Counted from the first letter of the stretch, positions 44,357 through 52,532 are shown. The stretch: DNA of 64,000 nt from Nitrospira sp. (GCA_024760545.1 CP060501.1:2868036-2932035); one strand, 5' to 3'. The notes: generated by a model from the sequence alone, not told the origin. Numbers and translations: made by a program.

Positions 44357-44418
44357 CTTGCCTTCCTCGCAACTACTGGATAGGTCAGCTGATCTGACGA
44401 TGCTGGCACCGTGAATGC
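44345..44418 (+). repeat. Direct repeat copy 1, including the tRNA-His 3' end
   Basis: A 74-base segment that starts in the T-stem/acceptor end of tRNA-His and continues into the spacer. It matches 48453-48526 without gaps at 68 of 74 positions. A weaker partial copy is at 51398-51443. The core includes GGTCAGCTGATCTGACGATG, which contains a short palindrome. This arrangement is what site-specific integration at a tRNA 3' end leaves. Confidence 0.85.
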
Positions 44419-44435
44419 GGCTAAGGAGGAACGCG

Positions 44436-44894
44436 ATGAGAAAAATCTGTTGGTCACTCGCCGTTATTGGGGTCGTTGTGGTCCCATTTGTTCATGTCCT
44501 CGGGTTTGCACAAAACTATCCTTCAAGTGTCACTCAGAAGGTACTTTCCGCGCAACGGGACGTGAGGACCATCGGTATGCCTGAGTACCGAAAGATCGTT
44601 GATAATCCTGCTAATGCGCTGATCATCGATGTTCGTGAGCCCGACGAGTACGCAGCGGGGCATGTGCCGGGCGCAATTAACATTCCGCGCGGCATGCTCG
44701 AATTCCAGATTTGGAAACAGGTCGGCTTTCCTGCCAAGAGCGAACTCGACAAGCCGCTGTATCTTCAATGCTCGAGTGGCAACCGTGCCTCTCTCGCGGC
44801 GAAATCCCTTAGAGAGCTAGGTTTTACCGACGTCACTGCCGTGGTGATGAGCCTAGATGAGTGGCAAAAGGCTGCCAATCCGTTTGTGAAGTAG
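44436..44894 (+). CDS. Exported rhodanese-like protein
   Basis: A 152-residue protein with a signal peptide (ICWSLAVIGVVVVPFVHVLG, cleavage near FAQ) and one rhodanese domain at residues ~45-150. It has IIDVREPDEYAAGHVPGAIN, IPRGMLEF and the active-site loop LYLQCSSGNRASLAAKSL, with the catalytic cysteine. AAGGAGG precedes the ATG by about six bases. It would act on sulfane sulfur in the periplasm. It is the first gene after tRNA-His and begins 17 bases after the direct repeat. Confidence 0.88.
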   Translation: MRKICWSLAVIGVVVVPFVHVLGFAQNYPSSVTQKVLSAQRDVRTIGMPEYRKIVDNPANALIIDVREPDEYAAGHVPGAINIPRGMLEFQIWKQVGFPAKSELDKPLYLQCSSGNRASLAAKSLRELGFTDVTAVVMSLDEWQKAANPFVK

Positions 44895-44923
44895 GGGTGT
44901 TCCAGGTACAACGTTCATAGCTC

Positions 44924-45031
44924 ACGGTCGTGGTCGTCGATGACCATCGGCTGCTGCGCCAGGAATTGCGGAGCCTTATCAGTGCTTATGATGGCTTCAC
45001 GATGGTGCAGACCATAGATCTGAAGGGATAA
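44924..45031 (+). pseudogene. Fragment of a NarL-type receiver domain
   Basis: A 35-codon frame between stop codons reads VVVVDDHRLLRQELRSLISA and then diverges to a TAA. The DDH-x-x-x-R-x-x-L-x-x-x-[LI] pattern is the first helix-strand unit of a response regulator. It closely resembles the receiver of the hybrid kinase at 48700 (LLVDDHQIMRQGLRSML). The phospho-acceptor Asp and everything after it are missing, so this is a remnant. No SD is present. Confidence 0.55.
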
Positions 45032-45101
45032 GAACAAGTATTTCCAACGGTTCTGATCCAGGAGTTTACGCATTGTCTATGCCTATGGTACAACGTCGCG
45101 C

Positions 45102-45308
45102 ATGGAAAACATCCGACCAGAAGTTGGGAAGTTCCTCCGTTCGTGCGAACACTTGTTTGGCTTCACCCATGAGAGCGGACAGCTCACACCCGAGGAGTGT
45201 CAAGTCCTGGAATACTACGTTGAAGAACTTCATAAACAGATAGCATCTCACTGTAGTGCTTCCACTGCTCATTGCCCCGAAAACCCAACTTCTGTTTCTC
45301 AGCCTTGA
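45102..45308 (+). CDS. Small hypothetical protein, 68 residues
   Basis: An ATG-initiated frame encoding MENIRPEVGKFLRSCEHLFG, then QLTPEECQVLEYYVEELHKQ and a Ser/Thr-rich tail. The first 45 residues are probably two helices. The segment F/Y-L-x-x-[CS]-E-x-L ... L-T-x-x-E-x-x-x-[LI]-x-Y-Y matches the 48-residue ORF encoded on the opposite strand at 47381-47527, which supports both being real. The SD is weak. Function unknown. Confidence 0.5.
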   Translation: MENIRPEVGKFLRSCEHLFGFTHESGQLTPEECQVLEYYVEELHKQIASHCSASTAHCPENPTSVSQP

Positions 45309-45784
45309 GAACTATCACACCGTCTTGGCCTCTTCGACTTCTGCTCCTGACACCGCTTCCATCATCATTGAGTGTCACGTTGGAACACTTAGGCTCTAGT
45401 GATCTGACAACCTCGCATCCCTCGGACTGACTGCTCCTCGGCTGGTAATTTATTCCCTGCGGCATGGAGCGATTACCATAGTGCTGCAGTACGGCGAACC
45501 CGGCCGAAACTCTCACAGGGTATTCAACGGGGAATGTGCATGAGCAGTATGTACACAAAGAGTTGATCTCAATGAAGACGCTAGAGGAAGGACATGAACG
45601 GTTGCAGTATCTCAAATTCTGCGCGTTTTGAATCACTCTAGAGAATCTTGGGATTTGTCGGGCGGCGTTCCGGATTCGGCGGTTGTTTTGACCATTCGTG
45701 TCGCACGAGTATGAAGCGTCTCGTCGGCTTGTAACTCTTCTCTGAATGACCCTAGTCTTCCGAGATATAACCATTTGATATATA
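45309..45784. other. Gene-poor stretch
   Basis: No convincing gene. A 203-codon frame exists on the minus strand but has random-looking composition and no SD. The plus strand around 45539-45630 has a short frame ending KTLEEGHERLQYLKFCAF that may be a gene remnant. The sequence just before 45785 is AT-rich, with several TATA-like words. Confidence 0.35.
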
Positions 45785-45981
45785 ATGGATATCAAGTTCT
45801 ACGAGCGACCCGCTGTCGGCTATGAAGTCCTCCTGTTGAGACCGGTTCAGGATGTAAGCTCTACGACACTCTCCGAACCGTCATTGAGTACCGTTCCGGA
45901 TCTCTGTACAGCACTATCTATCCCTTCGGCGGGCTGATTCGGGATATGCGGTTGATCGAAAGGCAGTCAAGGAAAACCTAG
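45785..45981 (+). pseudogene. Frameshifted small gene
   Basis: Two adjoining frames both look protein-like. From the ATG at 45785 comes MDIKFYERPAVGYEVLLLRP; after about position 45858 the same quality of sequence continues in the next frame as KLYDTLRTVIEYRSGSLYST, then IYPFGGLIRDMRLIERQ, ending at the TAG at 45979-45981. A single frameshift would join them into a ~65-residue protein of unknown family. No homologue is recognised. It may be a sequencing error or a true mutation. Confidence 0.35.
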
Positions 45982-46067
45982 GCACTTCACTAGTAAAGTT
46001 ACTGGTTTGGTGGTCTGTCTCTAGACATTTCGTCTGGATGGGATCAGCATCATCGTGGAGTGTACTC

Positions 46068-46280
46068 ATGGTATCTCAAGTAGAGACGAAGGTCATCGAG
46101 TATGATGTCAGAGACTTGGCAAAGCGATTTGCTATGCCACCCTCCGAAGCGCATGACATGCTCTGGAATGAAATCCACCAGCTTGAACAGGCCGCTCGCA
46201 TTCAGGATTTTGTTCCCGTGCTCGCGCCGAAACACGTCAAGGAGCATCTCCGAGATAGGCCCGCCCAGCAATCCGCCTGA
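46068..46280 (+). CDS. Small helical protein, DUF3562-like
   Basis: A 70-residue protein: YDVRDLAKRFAMPPSEAHDM, then LWNEIHQLEQAARIQDFVPV and LAPKHVKEHLRDR. The pattern of a helix-turn with 'A-x-x-[FL]..P.-E.V...' followed by 'E...LE..ARI.DF.PVLA...V...L' resembles DUF3562 proteins; the resemblance is from memory. GTGGAG precedes the ATG. It is predicted to be soluble. Function unknown. Confidence 0.6.
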   Translation: MVSQVETKVIEYDVRDLAKRFAMPPSEAHDMLWNEIHQLEQAARIQDFVPVLAPKHVKEHLRDRPAQQSA

Positions 46281-46588
46281 ACGGTCTGTCGCCTCGGTTA
46301 GTGAAGCTACTTCCCCCGCTCGGCGACTCTTAATCCATTCTTGATAGTTACGTAACGACCCAGTGCCACTGTGCGGACAGCGACCGGCGCACTATGATCA
46401 CTTCGGGAGGCTCGCGAGAGGACAAGGCTTAGGTCACCTCGCAATCTGGGACATCCCCTAGTTGGTCAGGTGATATAGGGGAGATAAGCTCAGTGAGGGA
46501 TGTCCACTACTAACTAGGTTTTCTGACGACAGATCGAGCACACTTTTCAGAATGAGCCACGACCAGCTTATGGCGAGGAGACGCGATA
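46281..46588. other. Gap with an inverted repeat
   Basis: No gene is visible. GGACATCCC at 46449-46457 is perfectly complementary to GGGATGTCC at 46497-46505, with ~39 bases in between that themselves have partial symmetry (CTAGTTGG and CTAACTAG just outside the right arm). It could be a weak stem, a protein-binding site or an old element end. Confidence 0.4.
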
Positions 46589-46939
46589 ATGCCCAATACC
46601 GTCAGAGGTTTCTTCCACACGCTCGCACACGCGGAACAGACGAAGTTCGAAATCGCAACTCTCAAGCAGATTCCGACTATTGATATGCAGGTGTATGACC
46701 AAACCGGTGTTCAACTCACCGCTGGTACCGCCGCATCGCCAAATAGTTCTTTCGAGAGTCTCAAGGACTCCCTTGGATTCGGTCCATTGAGCCTGCCTCT
46801 CTACCCGGAGGGCGTTCGCCGTGGTGGGCCGGTTCTCGATATCCAAGCCGATGATCGTCACATCGATGCGATTGCCGATGTGTTGGATCGATGCGGAGCG
46901 GAGGACATCTCAATCTTCACAGCAGCAGAACGGAAGTAA
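46589..46939 (+). CDS. Hypothetical protein, 116 residues
   Basis: Not recognised. The start is supported by GAGGAG about nine bases before the ATG. It opens MPNTVRGFFHTLAHAEQTKF, then has a DMQVYDQTGVQL strand, a Ser/Pro-rich central part, and ends with DDRHIDAIADVLDRCGAEDI and SIFTAAERK. The last part (alpha-beta with 'D-x-[IV]-A-x-[IV]-L-x-x-x-G-A-E-D-I') resembles the end of general-stress proteins that have a glycine-zipper middle, but here the middle differs. No signal peptide is seen. Confidence 0.6.
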   Translation: MPNTVRGFFHTLAHAEQTKFEIATLKQIPTIDMQVYDQTGVQLTAGTAASPNSSFESLKDSLGFGPLSLPLYPEGVRRGGPVLDIQADDRHIDAIADVLDRCGAEDISIFTAAERK

Positions 46940-47002
46940 TTCAACCAGAATCATGGCTGGTAGAAACCGGCGTGACCAATCTATCGAACCCAGGACACAA
47001 CA

Positions 47003-47278
47003 ATGCCTGACTATAAGCATCGCTGGATCGAGTTGAGTCCTAGACAAGATACTCACGATGGGATGTGGCGCTGTCATTATATGATTATTGAATTCAGGCA
47101 CATGTCGTGGAGGTATCGCCAAGGATATCCTGACGGAGTCTTCGCGTCCCGTGATGCTGCCGCCTCTGTTGCTCTGGAGGAAGCGCAACGTCTCGTCGAT
47201 GCAGGCGTCGATCAGATGGCCAGCGTAGGTACTGGTGAACAACAGGGCAGAAGGGAGTACGCCGAAGACGGTTCATGA
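47003..47278 (+). CDS. MPDYKH-family small protein
   Basis: A 91-residue soluble protein of an unrecognised family with paralogues at 56734 and (as two repeats) 54503. Shared features are a MPDYKHRWIEL start, then P, a D/N-G-x-W-x-C-x-Y block (GMWRCHYMIIEF), a Y-x-x-G-x-x-D-G-x-F turn (YRQGYPDGVFAS) and an Ala-rich helix (AAASVALEEAQRLVD). The single Trp and Cys in the W-x-C-x-Y block are invariant. No SD is obvious. The C-terminal ~20 residues are unconserved. Confidence 0.7.
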   Translation: MPDYKHRWIELSPRQDTHDGMWRCHYMIIEFRHMSWRYRQGYPDGVFASRDAAASVALEEAQRLVDAGVDQMASVGTGEQQGRREYAEDGS

Positions 47279-47380
47279 GCTGGTGGGGATGCTATAGCTT
47301 TGTGACGCATTTCTCCTTCCATTCAATTCAATATAGCCCTCCTGACATCCCCAAATGATTCGTGTACTACCCCAACTGCG

Positions 47381-47527
47381 TCAGCTCGGAAAGCTCTGAG
47401 CGACCTTCAAGAGATAGTACTGAATCAGCTCCACTTCAATGTATGTGAGTTCCTCTACCTTTACACTGCAGTCGAGTAAGATTTCTGAGGCAACCATGTA
47501 TTGCCTGATCTCTTCGCGCAGGGTCAT
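47381..47527 (-). CDS. Small hypothetical protein, 48 residues
   Basis: A minus-strand frame encoding MTLREEIRQYMVASEILLDC, then SVKVEELTYIEVELIQYYLL and KVAQSFPS. It is helical and acidic. It aligns with the 68-residue protein at 45102 through Y-[ML]-x-[AS]-x-x-x-L and L-T-x-x-E-x-x-[LV]-[IL]-x-Y-Y. It has no good SD, but the similarity to another small gene in the same region and the amino-acid makeup argue for real coding. It lies between two plus-strand genes. Confidence 0.45.
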   Translation of the reverse strand: MTLREEIRQYMVASEILLDCSVKVEELTYIEVELIQYYLLKVAQSFPS

Positions 47528-47625
47528 GGGAGAGACTATGCAGTGTTGAAGTGAAGTGGATTCTTAAGGTAAGGTGAGCGTGTGGGTGTCAGCTAAACTG
47601 GCAATTGTCTTAGCTTCTGACATCC

Positions 47626-48054
47626 ATGAAGCCGCTTTACTCCGATATTCTGAACGCCTCAAAGTACCGACACAAGTTTCCACCACACGCACTAGTAGAC
47701 CAAATCAAGTCCGATCTGGCCTCCACCGGCATGGTAGGGAGTGGAGCAGCGATAAAGCTCATCTCCTTGACCTATTGTTTGAGCGCCGAAACGGTCCTGT
47801 ATGAATTTGCGGCTCATATATTGAGAAATCTCCCGGATCTCGGGCTCACTTCCCAGGAGAGCCTCCTTGAAGTCATCGGCGAAGCGTTCACGACCATCAT
47901 GGCGGAAGCCAGAGGATGCGCCCTGAGAGAGCTTCCAATCGAGGAGTCACGGGAGTTGGCATCAAGTTACTTCAATGAACGAAGCGGTCGTTTTCTGGAG
48001 CAGTTGCAGAGGAAAGTCCACCAAACTCTCAGTGACCAGTTAGAGCAAAGCTAG
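47626..48054 (+). CDS. Hypothetical protein, 142 residues
   Basis: Not recognised. A helical, mostly polar protein (LVDQIKSDLASTGMVGSGAA, IKLISLTYCLSAETVLYEFA, ESLLEVIGEAFTTIMAEARG) with an amphipathic C-terminus (RFLEQLQRKVHQTLSDQLEQ). No signal peptide or metal motif. Length, sustained helix pattern and codon use support coding. There is no clear SD before the ATG, so the true start could lie elsewhere. Confidence 0.6.
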   Translation: MKPLYSDILNASKYRHKFPPHALVDQIKSDLASTGMVGSGAAIKLISLTYCLSAETVLYEFAAHILRNLPDLGLTSQESLLEVIGEAFTTIMAEARGCALRELPIEESRELASSYFNERSGRFLEQLQRKVHQTLSDQLEQS

Positions 48055-48221
48055 CCCGATTCTGAAGATTCAGAGCTGTGTTGAGGTGCCCCACCATCCT
48101 CTCCCGTTTACGTTAGTACCCTAGGGTTTGTCCTAGTGCCGCACCCCATTGAGGCTGATTAGGCTGGGGCCTTCTGCTTACGAGGAACCCAACCTATCGG
48201 TCCGTGAAAGGAGCGCACAAC

Positions 48222-48425
48222 ATGACTATGACGGTTAAATACTGTCTTAAATGTGGTGATAGGTTGTCATACACGGCACCGCGGAATGAAGACGAAATCA
48301 AATTTTACTGGGCCAAGCTCCGAAGGCATGGTTCGGTCACTCGCCAGGGAATATGTGATGGTTGTGGACGGGAGGCCAGCATAACCAGTTATCCGGTACC
48401 AGATTGGGTCACGCAAGCTGTCTAG
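48222..48425 (+). CDS. Small zinc-ribbon protein
   Basis: A 67-residue protein with two CxxC pairs: YCLKCGDRL near the N-terminus and GICDGCGREA about 35 residues later. That is a four-cysteine zinc ribbon. GAAAGGAG precedes the ATG by about eight bases. A longer protein at 53840 has the same layout (CNLC ... ICDAC). It may bind nucleic acid or protein; the role is unknown. The gene ends 28 bases before the second copy of the tRNA-derived repeat. Confidence 0.7.
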   Translation: MTMTVKYCLKCGDRLSYTAPRNEDEIKFYWAKLRRHGSVTRQGICDGCGREASITSYPVPDWVTQAV

Positions 48426-48452
48426 AGCATCCACGTCGTGACTGTAAGATTT

Positions 48453-48526
48453 TCATCCACCCCACTTGCCCTGCTCGCAATGACTGGATAGGTCAGCTGA
48501 TCTGACGATGTTGGCACTGTGAATGC
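48453..48526 (+). repeat. Direct repeat copy 2 (tRNA-His 3' end fragment)
   Basis: A gap-free 74-base match to 44345-44418 with six differences. It includes the last bases of the tRNA acceptor arm with CCA (TCATCCACCCCA), but no complete tRNA. With copy 1 it brackets about 4.1 kb containing only small genes and no integrase. Confidence 0.85.
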
Positions 48527-48699
48527 TGCCGCTGGTTGCGCGGGGGCTTGCTGGGGGGTAGCGTCCTCGTCCATCTTGGTGTATGTGTATATGCAGGCCG
48601 GTCCACATCAGGGGGCAACCTCGTGCTCTCCAGACCGGTTCTTATCGACCTAGCTCCCATATCGGCACAAGCCAGTACAGTGCTTCCCCTGCTTTACCG

Positions 48700-51246
48700 A
48701 TGACGTCCTCCAAGCCCAGTTTCTACCAATTACCCGTACAGATTGCGGCGATCACGGCGGTGGTCGTGGTGACCTGGCTGGCGGCGTGGCAGTATATGCA
48801 ACAGTCGCTGATACAAACAGCCGGGGAAGCTCTCAGTTTAGGGGCGGCGGAAATCGCCTCGAAATTCGATCGGCTGATTTTTGAACGCTATGATGATCTG
48901 CGCGTCATGGCGGTTGTTTTGTCGAATCGTATAAAAGAAGATCCGCCGTTCGTGCAGCATTATCTTCACACGGTTCGGGACACCCGTAAAACATATCATT
49001 GGGTTGCGGTGGCGGACAGGGAGGGACGCTTGGTGGCCTCAACTTCGAATGAATCTCCGCGAGGGATGGATGTCAGTGCGACCCCCTGGTTTCAGGAGAT
49101 CCGCGCACTGGCCTTGACAAGGCCAGATGCCACCTTACTGGGAGGAGTTGATGCCTTCTTGGCCGAGGAAGGTGCACCTGATGCGATCGCGATCTCACGA
49201 GCCATCTACGATTCGCGCGGAAGCTTTGCCGGCGTGGTAACGAGCCGTATCACCCTCTCCGTCTTGGAAGAGATTGCAGTGGAAACGCTGCCCAGTTTGC
49301 CCAACAAAAGTTCCATGTTGACCGATATCGAGTACCAGATCATCGCTGAGGATGGAGTGGCCTACGTCGACAGTGACTTGGCTCATAAGGGCCGATCCAA
49401 CTTTTCCGCCCTGAAAATGAGATCGCTGGAATTGGCGCGCCAAGGTAAGGGGCGTTATATCGAGGAAATGAACCTGCGGAAGCACATTCCCATCATCACA
49501 GGTTACAGTCACACCAGGGGATGGGGTCAGCCCGATGCGTTTCGGTGGACGGTATTGGTGAGCATACCCACGGCGTCGCTAGTACAGCCCGTTCGAAGTT
49601 TTCATTTCAAGGTCGGAGCAGTCGGCGTCGTCATCGTCCTGCCGATCTTCTATCTCCTCATTTGGATGCAAGGACGATTGCTCAAGGAATGGAAGCTCGC
49701 CCAGGCGGAACGAATGCGCGCCACGGCGGCCGAGGCACAGTATCATCTGTTGTTGCAGACTACGGATCAGGGCATTTTCGGAGTGGATCACAACGGGCGC
49801 TGCACCTTTATGAACCAGTCAGGGGCCAAGATGCTGGGCTATATGCCCTACGAATTGCTAGGGCATCCCTTCCATGATCGTGTGCACCGTGGAGGCGACG
49901 TACTCTGTGGCGATCAGTGTGTGCTGCTACGGGCTCTTTCACATGGGAATTCCACGCGACTCGAGGAGCAGGTGTTCCGGCGTAAGGATGGGACTGTGCT
50001 GGAGGTGGAATGTTCGGCCTTTCCCCTCACGGAACCCAGCCATACCACTGACTTCGTGTTCACGTTTGTCGATATTACCGAGCGTAAGCAGCGGACCAAG
50101 GAGTTGATGCTGTACCAGGGGCGTCTGCAGTCGCTCGCGAATCAATTACGTAAAGCAGATGAGACGGTCCGCCAACGCGTGGCGACCGAGCTCCACGACA
50201 ATCTTGCGCAGACGCTCGCCCTGTGCCGGATGAAACTGGAAGCCCTGTCGCGCGCCACGACGCCGTCGTGCGCCGCCGGCATTGCGCCAATTACGGAGCT
50301 GATCAAGGAAGCGTTGGCAGTCATTCGACAATTGATGAGCGATTTGCGACCACCGACGCTCGGGGGTGACGGGGATCTAGCTGCAGCGGTCCAGTGGGTT
50401 ACGGAGAAGCTACAGCGCCATGGATTGGTCGTCCGAGTGATAGATGATGGCAAGCAAAAGCTGTTGGATGCCGAGGTATTGCGTACTGCATATCAGTCGC
50501 TCCATGAGCTGCTCTTCAATGTGCTCAAGCATGCGCAGGTCACCGAAGCGACGGTGCGGCTGCGCCGAATTGGTGACCATCTTGCCATTCAAGTCAAGGA
50601 CCGCGGCGCTGGTTTTCAAATGGAGGGCTCGCAGGCACCCACACGGGAGGGTGGGTTCGGTCTGTTCAATCTACAAGAACAACTGCACGCGATCGGCGGA
50701 CGCATTCGGGTCTGGTCCGTCCCTGGGCGCGGGTCCCGAGTGACGATGCTGTTCCCGTTGCAGACCCGTACGGTCACGGCGCTGGCCGGGTATCAAGGGA
50801 AGCAAACCTCCACTGCAGCCCAGCCCGGCAACGGAGATGACCGTCCCAGTCAGCTTCGGATTCTCTTAGTAGATGATCATCAGATCATGCGGCAAGGTCT
50901 GCGCAGCATGCTTGAGAGCGAACCGGGATTCGAAATCGCCGGCGAAGCGATGGACGGAGAAATTGCGGTAGAGCTCGCCGCCTCAGTCCATCCTGACGTT
51001 ATCCTCATGGACATCAATATGCCGAAGCTCAACGGCGTGGAGGCCACCCGTCGCATCAAGCACCAGTTCCCAAACATCGCCGTGATTGGACTATCGATGC
51101 ACGAGGATCCGAAGCTTGAGCAGTCGATGTACGAGGCCGGCGCCTGCGCTTACTTATCGAAGGGCACGGCCTTCAATGTCGTCTGCGACACGATCAGCAA
51201 GGTGCGGGGCGGGGACCGCACGACGGAGAACCATCCTGTCAACTGA
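48700..51246 (+). CDS. Hybrid histidine kinase: sensor, PAS, HisKA_3, ATPase, receiver
   Basis: An 848-residue membrane sensor. Membrane helices lie at ~12-32 and ~300-320, flanking a periplasmic dCache-like domain with VAVADREGRLVAST and TPWFQEIRAL. A PAS domain covers ~345-460 (GIFGVDHNGRCTFMNQSGAK). The HisKA_3 phosphorylation helix has VATELHDNLAQTLALCR. The ATPase has LLFNVLKHAQ, VKDRGAGF and GGFGLFNLQEQ. A C-terminal NarL-type receiver (~718-840) has LLVDDHQIMR, VILMDINMPKLNG (phospho-Asp) and AYLSKG, but no DNA-binding domain follows. Output must pass to another protein. It begins right after repeat copy 2. The ATG at 48700 gives a proper first helix. Confidence 0.93.
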   Translation: MTSSKPSFYQLPVQIAAITAVVVVTWLAAWQYMQQSLIQTAGEALSLGAAEIASKFDRLIFERYDDLRVMAVVLSNRIKEDPPFVQHYLHTVRDTRKTYHWVAVADREGRLVASTSNESPRGMDVSATPWFQEIRALALTRPDATLLGGVDAFLAEEGAPDAIAISRAIYDSRGSFAGVVTSRITLSVLEEIAVETLPSLPNKSSMLTDIEYQIIAEDGVAYVDSDLAHKGRSNFSALKMRSLELARQGKGRYIEEMNLRKHIPIITGYSHTRGWGQPDAFRWTVLVSIPTASLVQPVRSFHFKVGAVGVVIVLPIFYLLIWMQGRLLKEWKLAQAERMRATAAEAQYHLLLQTTDQGIFGVDHNGRCTFMNQSGAKMLGYMPYELLGHPFHDRVHRGGDVLCGDQCVLLRALSHGNSTRLEEQVFRRKDGTVLEVECSAFPLTEPSHTTDFVFTFVDITERKQRTKELMLYQGRLQSLANQLRKADETVRQRVATELHDNLAQTLALCRMKLEALSRATTPSCAAGIAPITELIKEALAVIRQLMSDLRPPTLGGDGDLAAAVQWVTEKLQRHGLVVRVIDDGKQKLLDAEVLRTAYQSLHELLFNVLKHAQVTEATVRLRRIGDHLAIQVKDRGAGFQMEGSQAPTREGGFGLFNLQEQLHAIGGRIRVWSVPGRGSRVTMLFPLQTRTVTALAGYQGKQTSTAAQPGNGDDRPSQLRILLVDDHQIMRQGLRSMLESEPGFEIAGEAMDGEIAVELAASVHPDVILMDINMPKLNGVEATRRIKHQFPNIAVIGLSMHEDPKLEQSMYEAGACAYLSKGTAFNVVCDTISKVRGGDRTTENHPVN

Positions 51247-51397
51247 TATTCCGTGGCGAGACTCGGGCAGCAGATTATGATAGGACAAGCCGATCAGTAT
51301 GGCCGCTGGCATGGCATGTCTGTGTGGGTGAGTTAGCTCGCTGTTCACCATGAGAATCCAGTTCGAACACGCTTATATGCAGCCAACTCTGGCCATC

Positions 51398-51443
51398 CTA
51401 CTGGAGAGATCATGAGATCTGACGAGACGGGGCCAGTGAACGC
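51398..51443 (+). repeat. Possible degraded third copy of the tRNA-linked repeat
   Basis: A 46-base segment aligning without gaps to 44373-44418 at about 34 positions, including CTACTGGA, GATCTGACGA and GTGAA.GC. The tRNA part is absent. If real, it extends the duplicated architecture past the kinase gene. Chance similarity is not excluded. Confidence 0.35.
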
Positions 51444-51509
51444 TCTTTCAGGTTACGCGGGGGAGTAGTCCACGACAGTAGAGACTCAGCGAGCATTCAA
51501 AGGCACATC

Positions 51510-51905
51510 ATGCGAGTCGCGCTGGTTCTGATCATTCTCCTTCTCAGCGGATGTTCCCAGGCCAGGCCAGACAGGGCTATCTATTCCGAATCCGGACCTG
51601 ATCAGGCTATCGACCGAGCTGACAGTTATTGGACAGAAGAACGCAAAGCCCTGTATGAGCGGGCCCGTGAGGGAGCACGTCAGGCCCGTGAACGGTACAT
51701 CGCGACCAACCGTCCGGCGCTTCAGCAACAATTTCGACAGGAAAACCCCGGTCTGACCGATGCGGAAATCAATGCGCTTGTCGATGATGCGCTGGAGAAT
51801 GGGTTGCGCCAAGCCGTTGGACGCCGAAGATTGGATCCCGCGAGACCGCCCATTGACTGTATGTCTCCACAATTGGGACGTTCCGTCTTCACGAACTGCT
51901 ATTAG
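51510..51905 (+). CDS. Small lipoprotein
   Basis: A 131-residue protein with a short signal and clear lipobox (VLIILLLSGCSQ). The mature part is charged and helical (RKALYERAREGARQARERYI, NPGLTDAEINALVDDALENG), with two C-terminal cysteines (PIDCMSPQ and TNCY) that could form a disulfide. No family recognised. It would sit on the inner or outer membrane facing the periplasm. Confidence 0.72.
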   Translation: MRVALVLIILLLSGCSQARPDRAIYSESGPDQAIDRADSYWTEERKALYERAREGARQARERYIATNRPALQQQFRQENPGLTDAEINALVDDALENGLRQAVGRRRLDPARPPIDCMSPQLGRSVFTNCY

Positions 51906-52237
51906 CAAGCGCTGCACTCGCTAAGAAATGGGCTTGGCGTTTCTCTTCCGTGGCCTTCTTCACTAAATCAACCATATCTCGGCCCACCTCCGGTCACTCA
52001 CTGAGAGCGGGCGTTGCTTCACTTCGCCTTCGTCGGCGCCTGGGGCATGGGTGCCAGCGGCTCAAAGGGTTGTCAATCCGCTCTCTACGCCCATGGCAAC
52101 GCAAATGATGTGCTGATTAGGAAACATCCGGACCTCCCATCCCCCCCTTTCGGCGTACCTCGTTCGAATCTGGCTCGAATCTTCATTCCTGATACGGTTG
52201 ACTCAAGCACGACGCACTTACCAAGAGGAGGACCGAG
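51906..52237. other. Gene-poor stretch
   Basis: No gene supported on the plus strand. On the minus strand a short frame ends QPFEPLAPMPQAPTKAK and could be the tail of a lost gene. No terminator or repeat was seen. The end holds the SD of the next gene. Confidence 0.3.
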
Positions 52238-52483
52238 ATGACCTGTACACGCTGTCAGGGATTGATGCTGGAAGAGCAGATGATCGATATGGAAGCCGGG
52301 TATGGCGAGATGTGGAGTCGCAGCTGGCGCTGCATCAATTGTGGCCACCGGGATGACGCCGTCCTGCAGCAGTCCCGTCAGCTCCACGCCCAGCCGATCT
52401 TGGTCAGCGCCCAGGCCGTGATGGTTGAAGAGACCGTGGAGCTGCCGTGGGAATCGGATTTGTCTGAGCCGCTTGCCGCTTAA
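52238..52483 (+). CDS. Zinc-ribbon small protein
   Basis: An 81-residue protein: MTCTRCQGLM at the start and SRSWRCINCGHRDDAV at ~28-43 give two CxxC pairs, an apparent compact zinc ribbon. The C-terminal ~35 residues (LVSAQAVMVEETVELPWESD) are acidic and probably unstructured. AGAGGAGG lies about seven bases before the ATG. The gene ends 49 bases before a receiver-only regulator. Similar 'CxxC..CxxC' proteins are frequent in this class of genomes, but their role is unknown. Confidence 0.75.
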   Translation: MTCTRCQGLMLEEQMIDMEAGYGEMWSRSWRCINCGHRDDAVLQQSRQLHAQPILVSAQAVMVEETVELPWESDLSEPLAA

Positions 52484-52532
52484 GATACCGGCTGGCCCAA
52501 GAGGGGCTCTGGCATGGAAAAGGGACAAGCTC

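Noticed and set aside
45184-45795. 203-codon minus-strand frame in the accessory region
   Set aside because: No SD, random-looking composition, and it overlaps the better-supported gene at 45102.
44357-48452. A complete integrative element between the tRNA-derived repeats
   Set aside because: No integrase, recombination directionality factor or replication gene is present, so I describe a footprint and not an active element.
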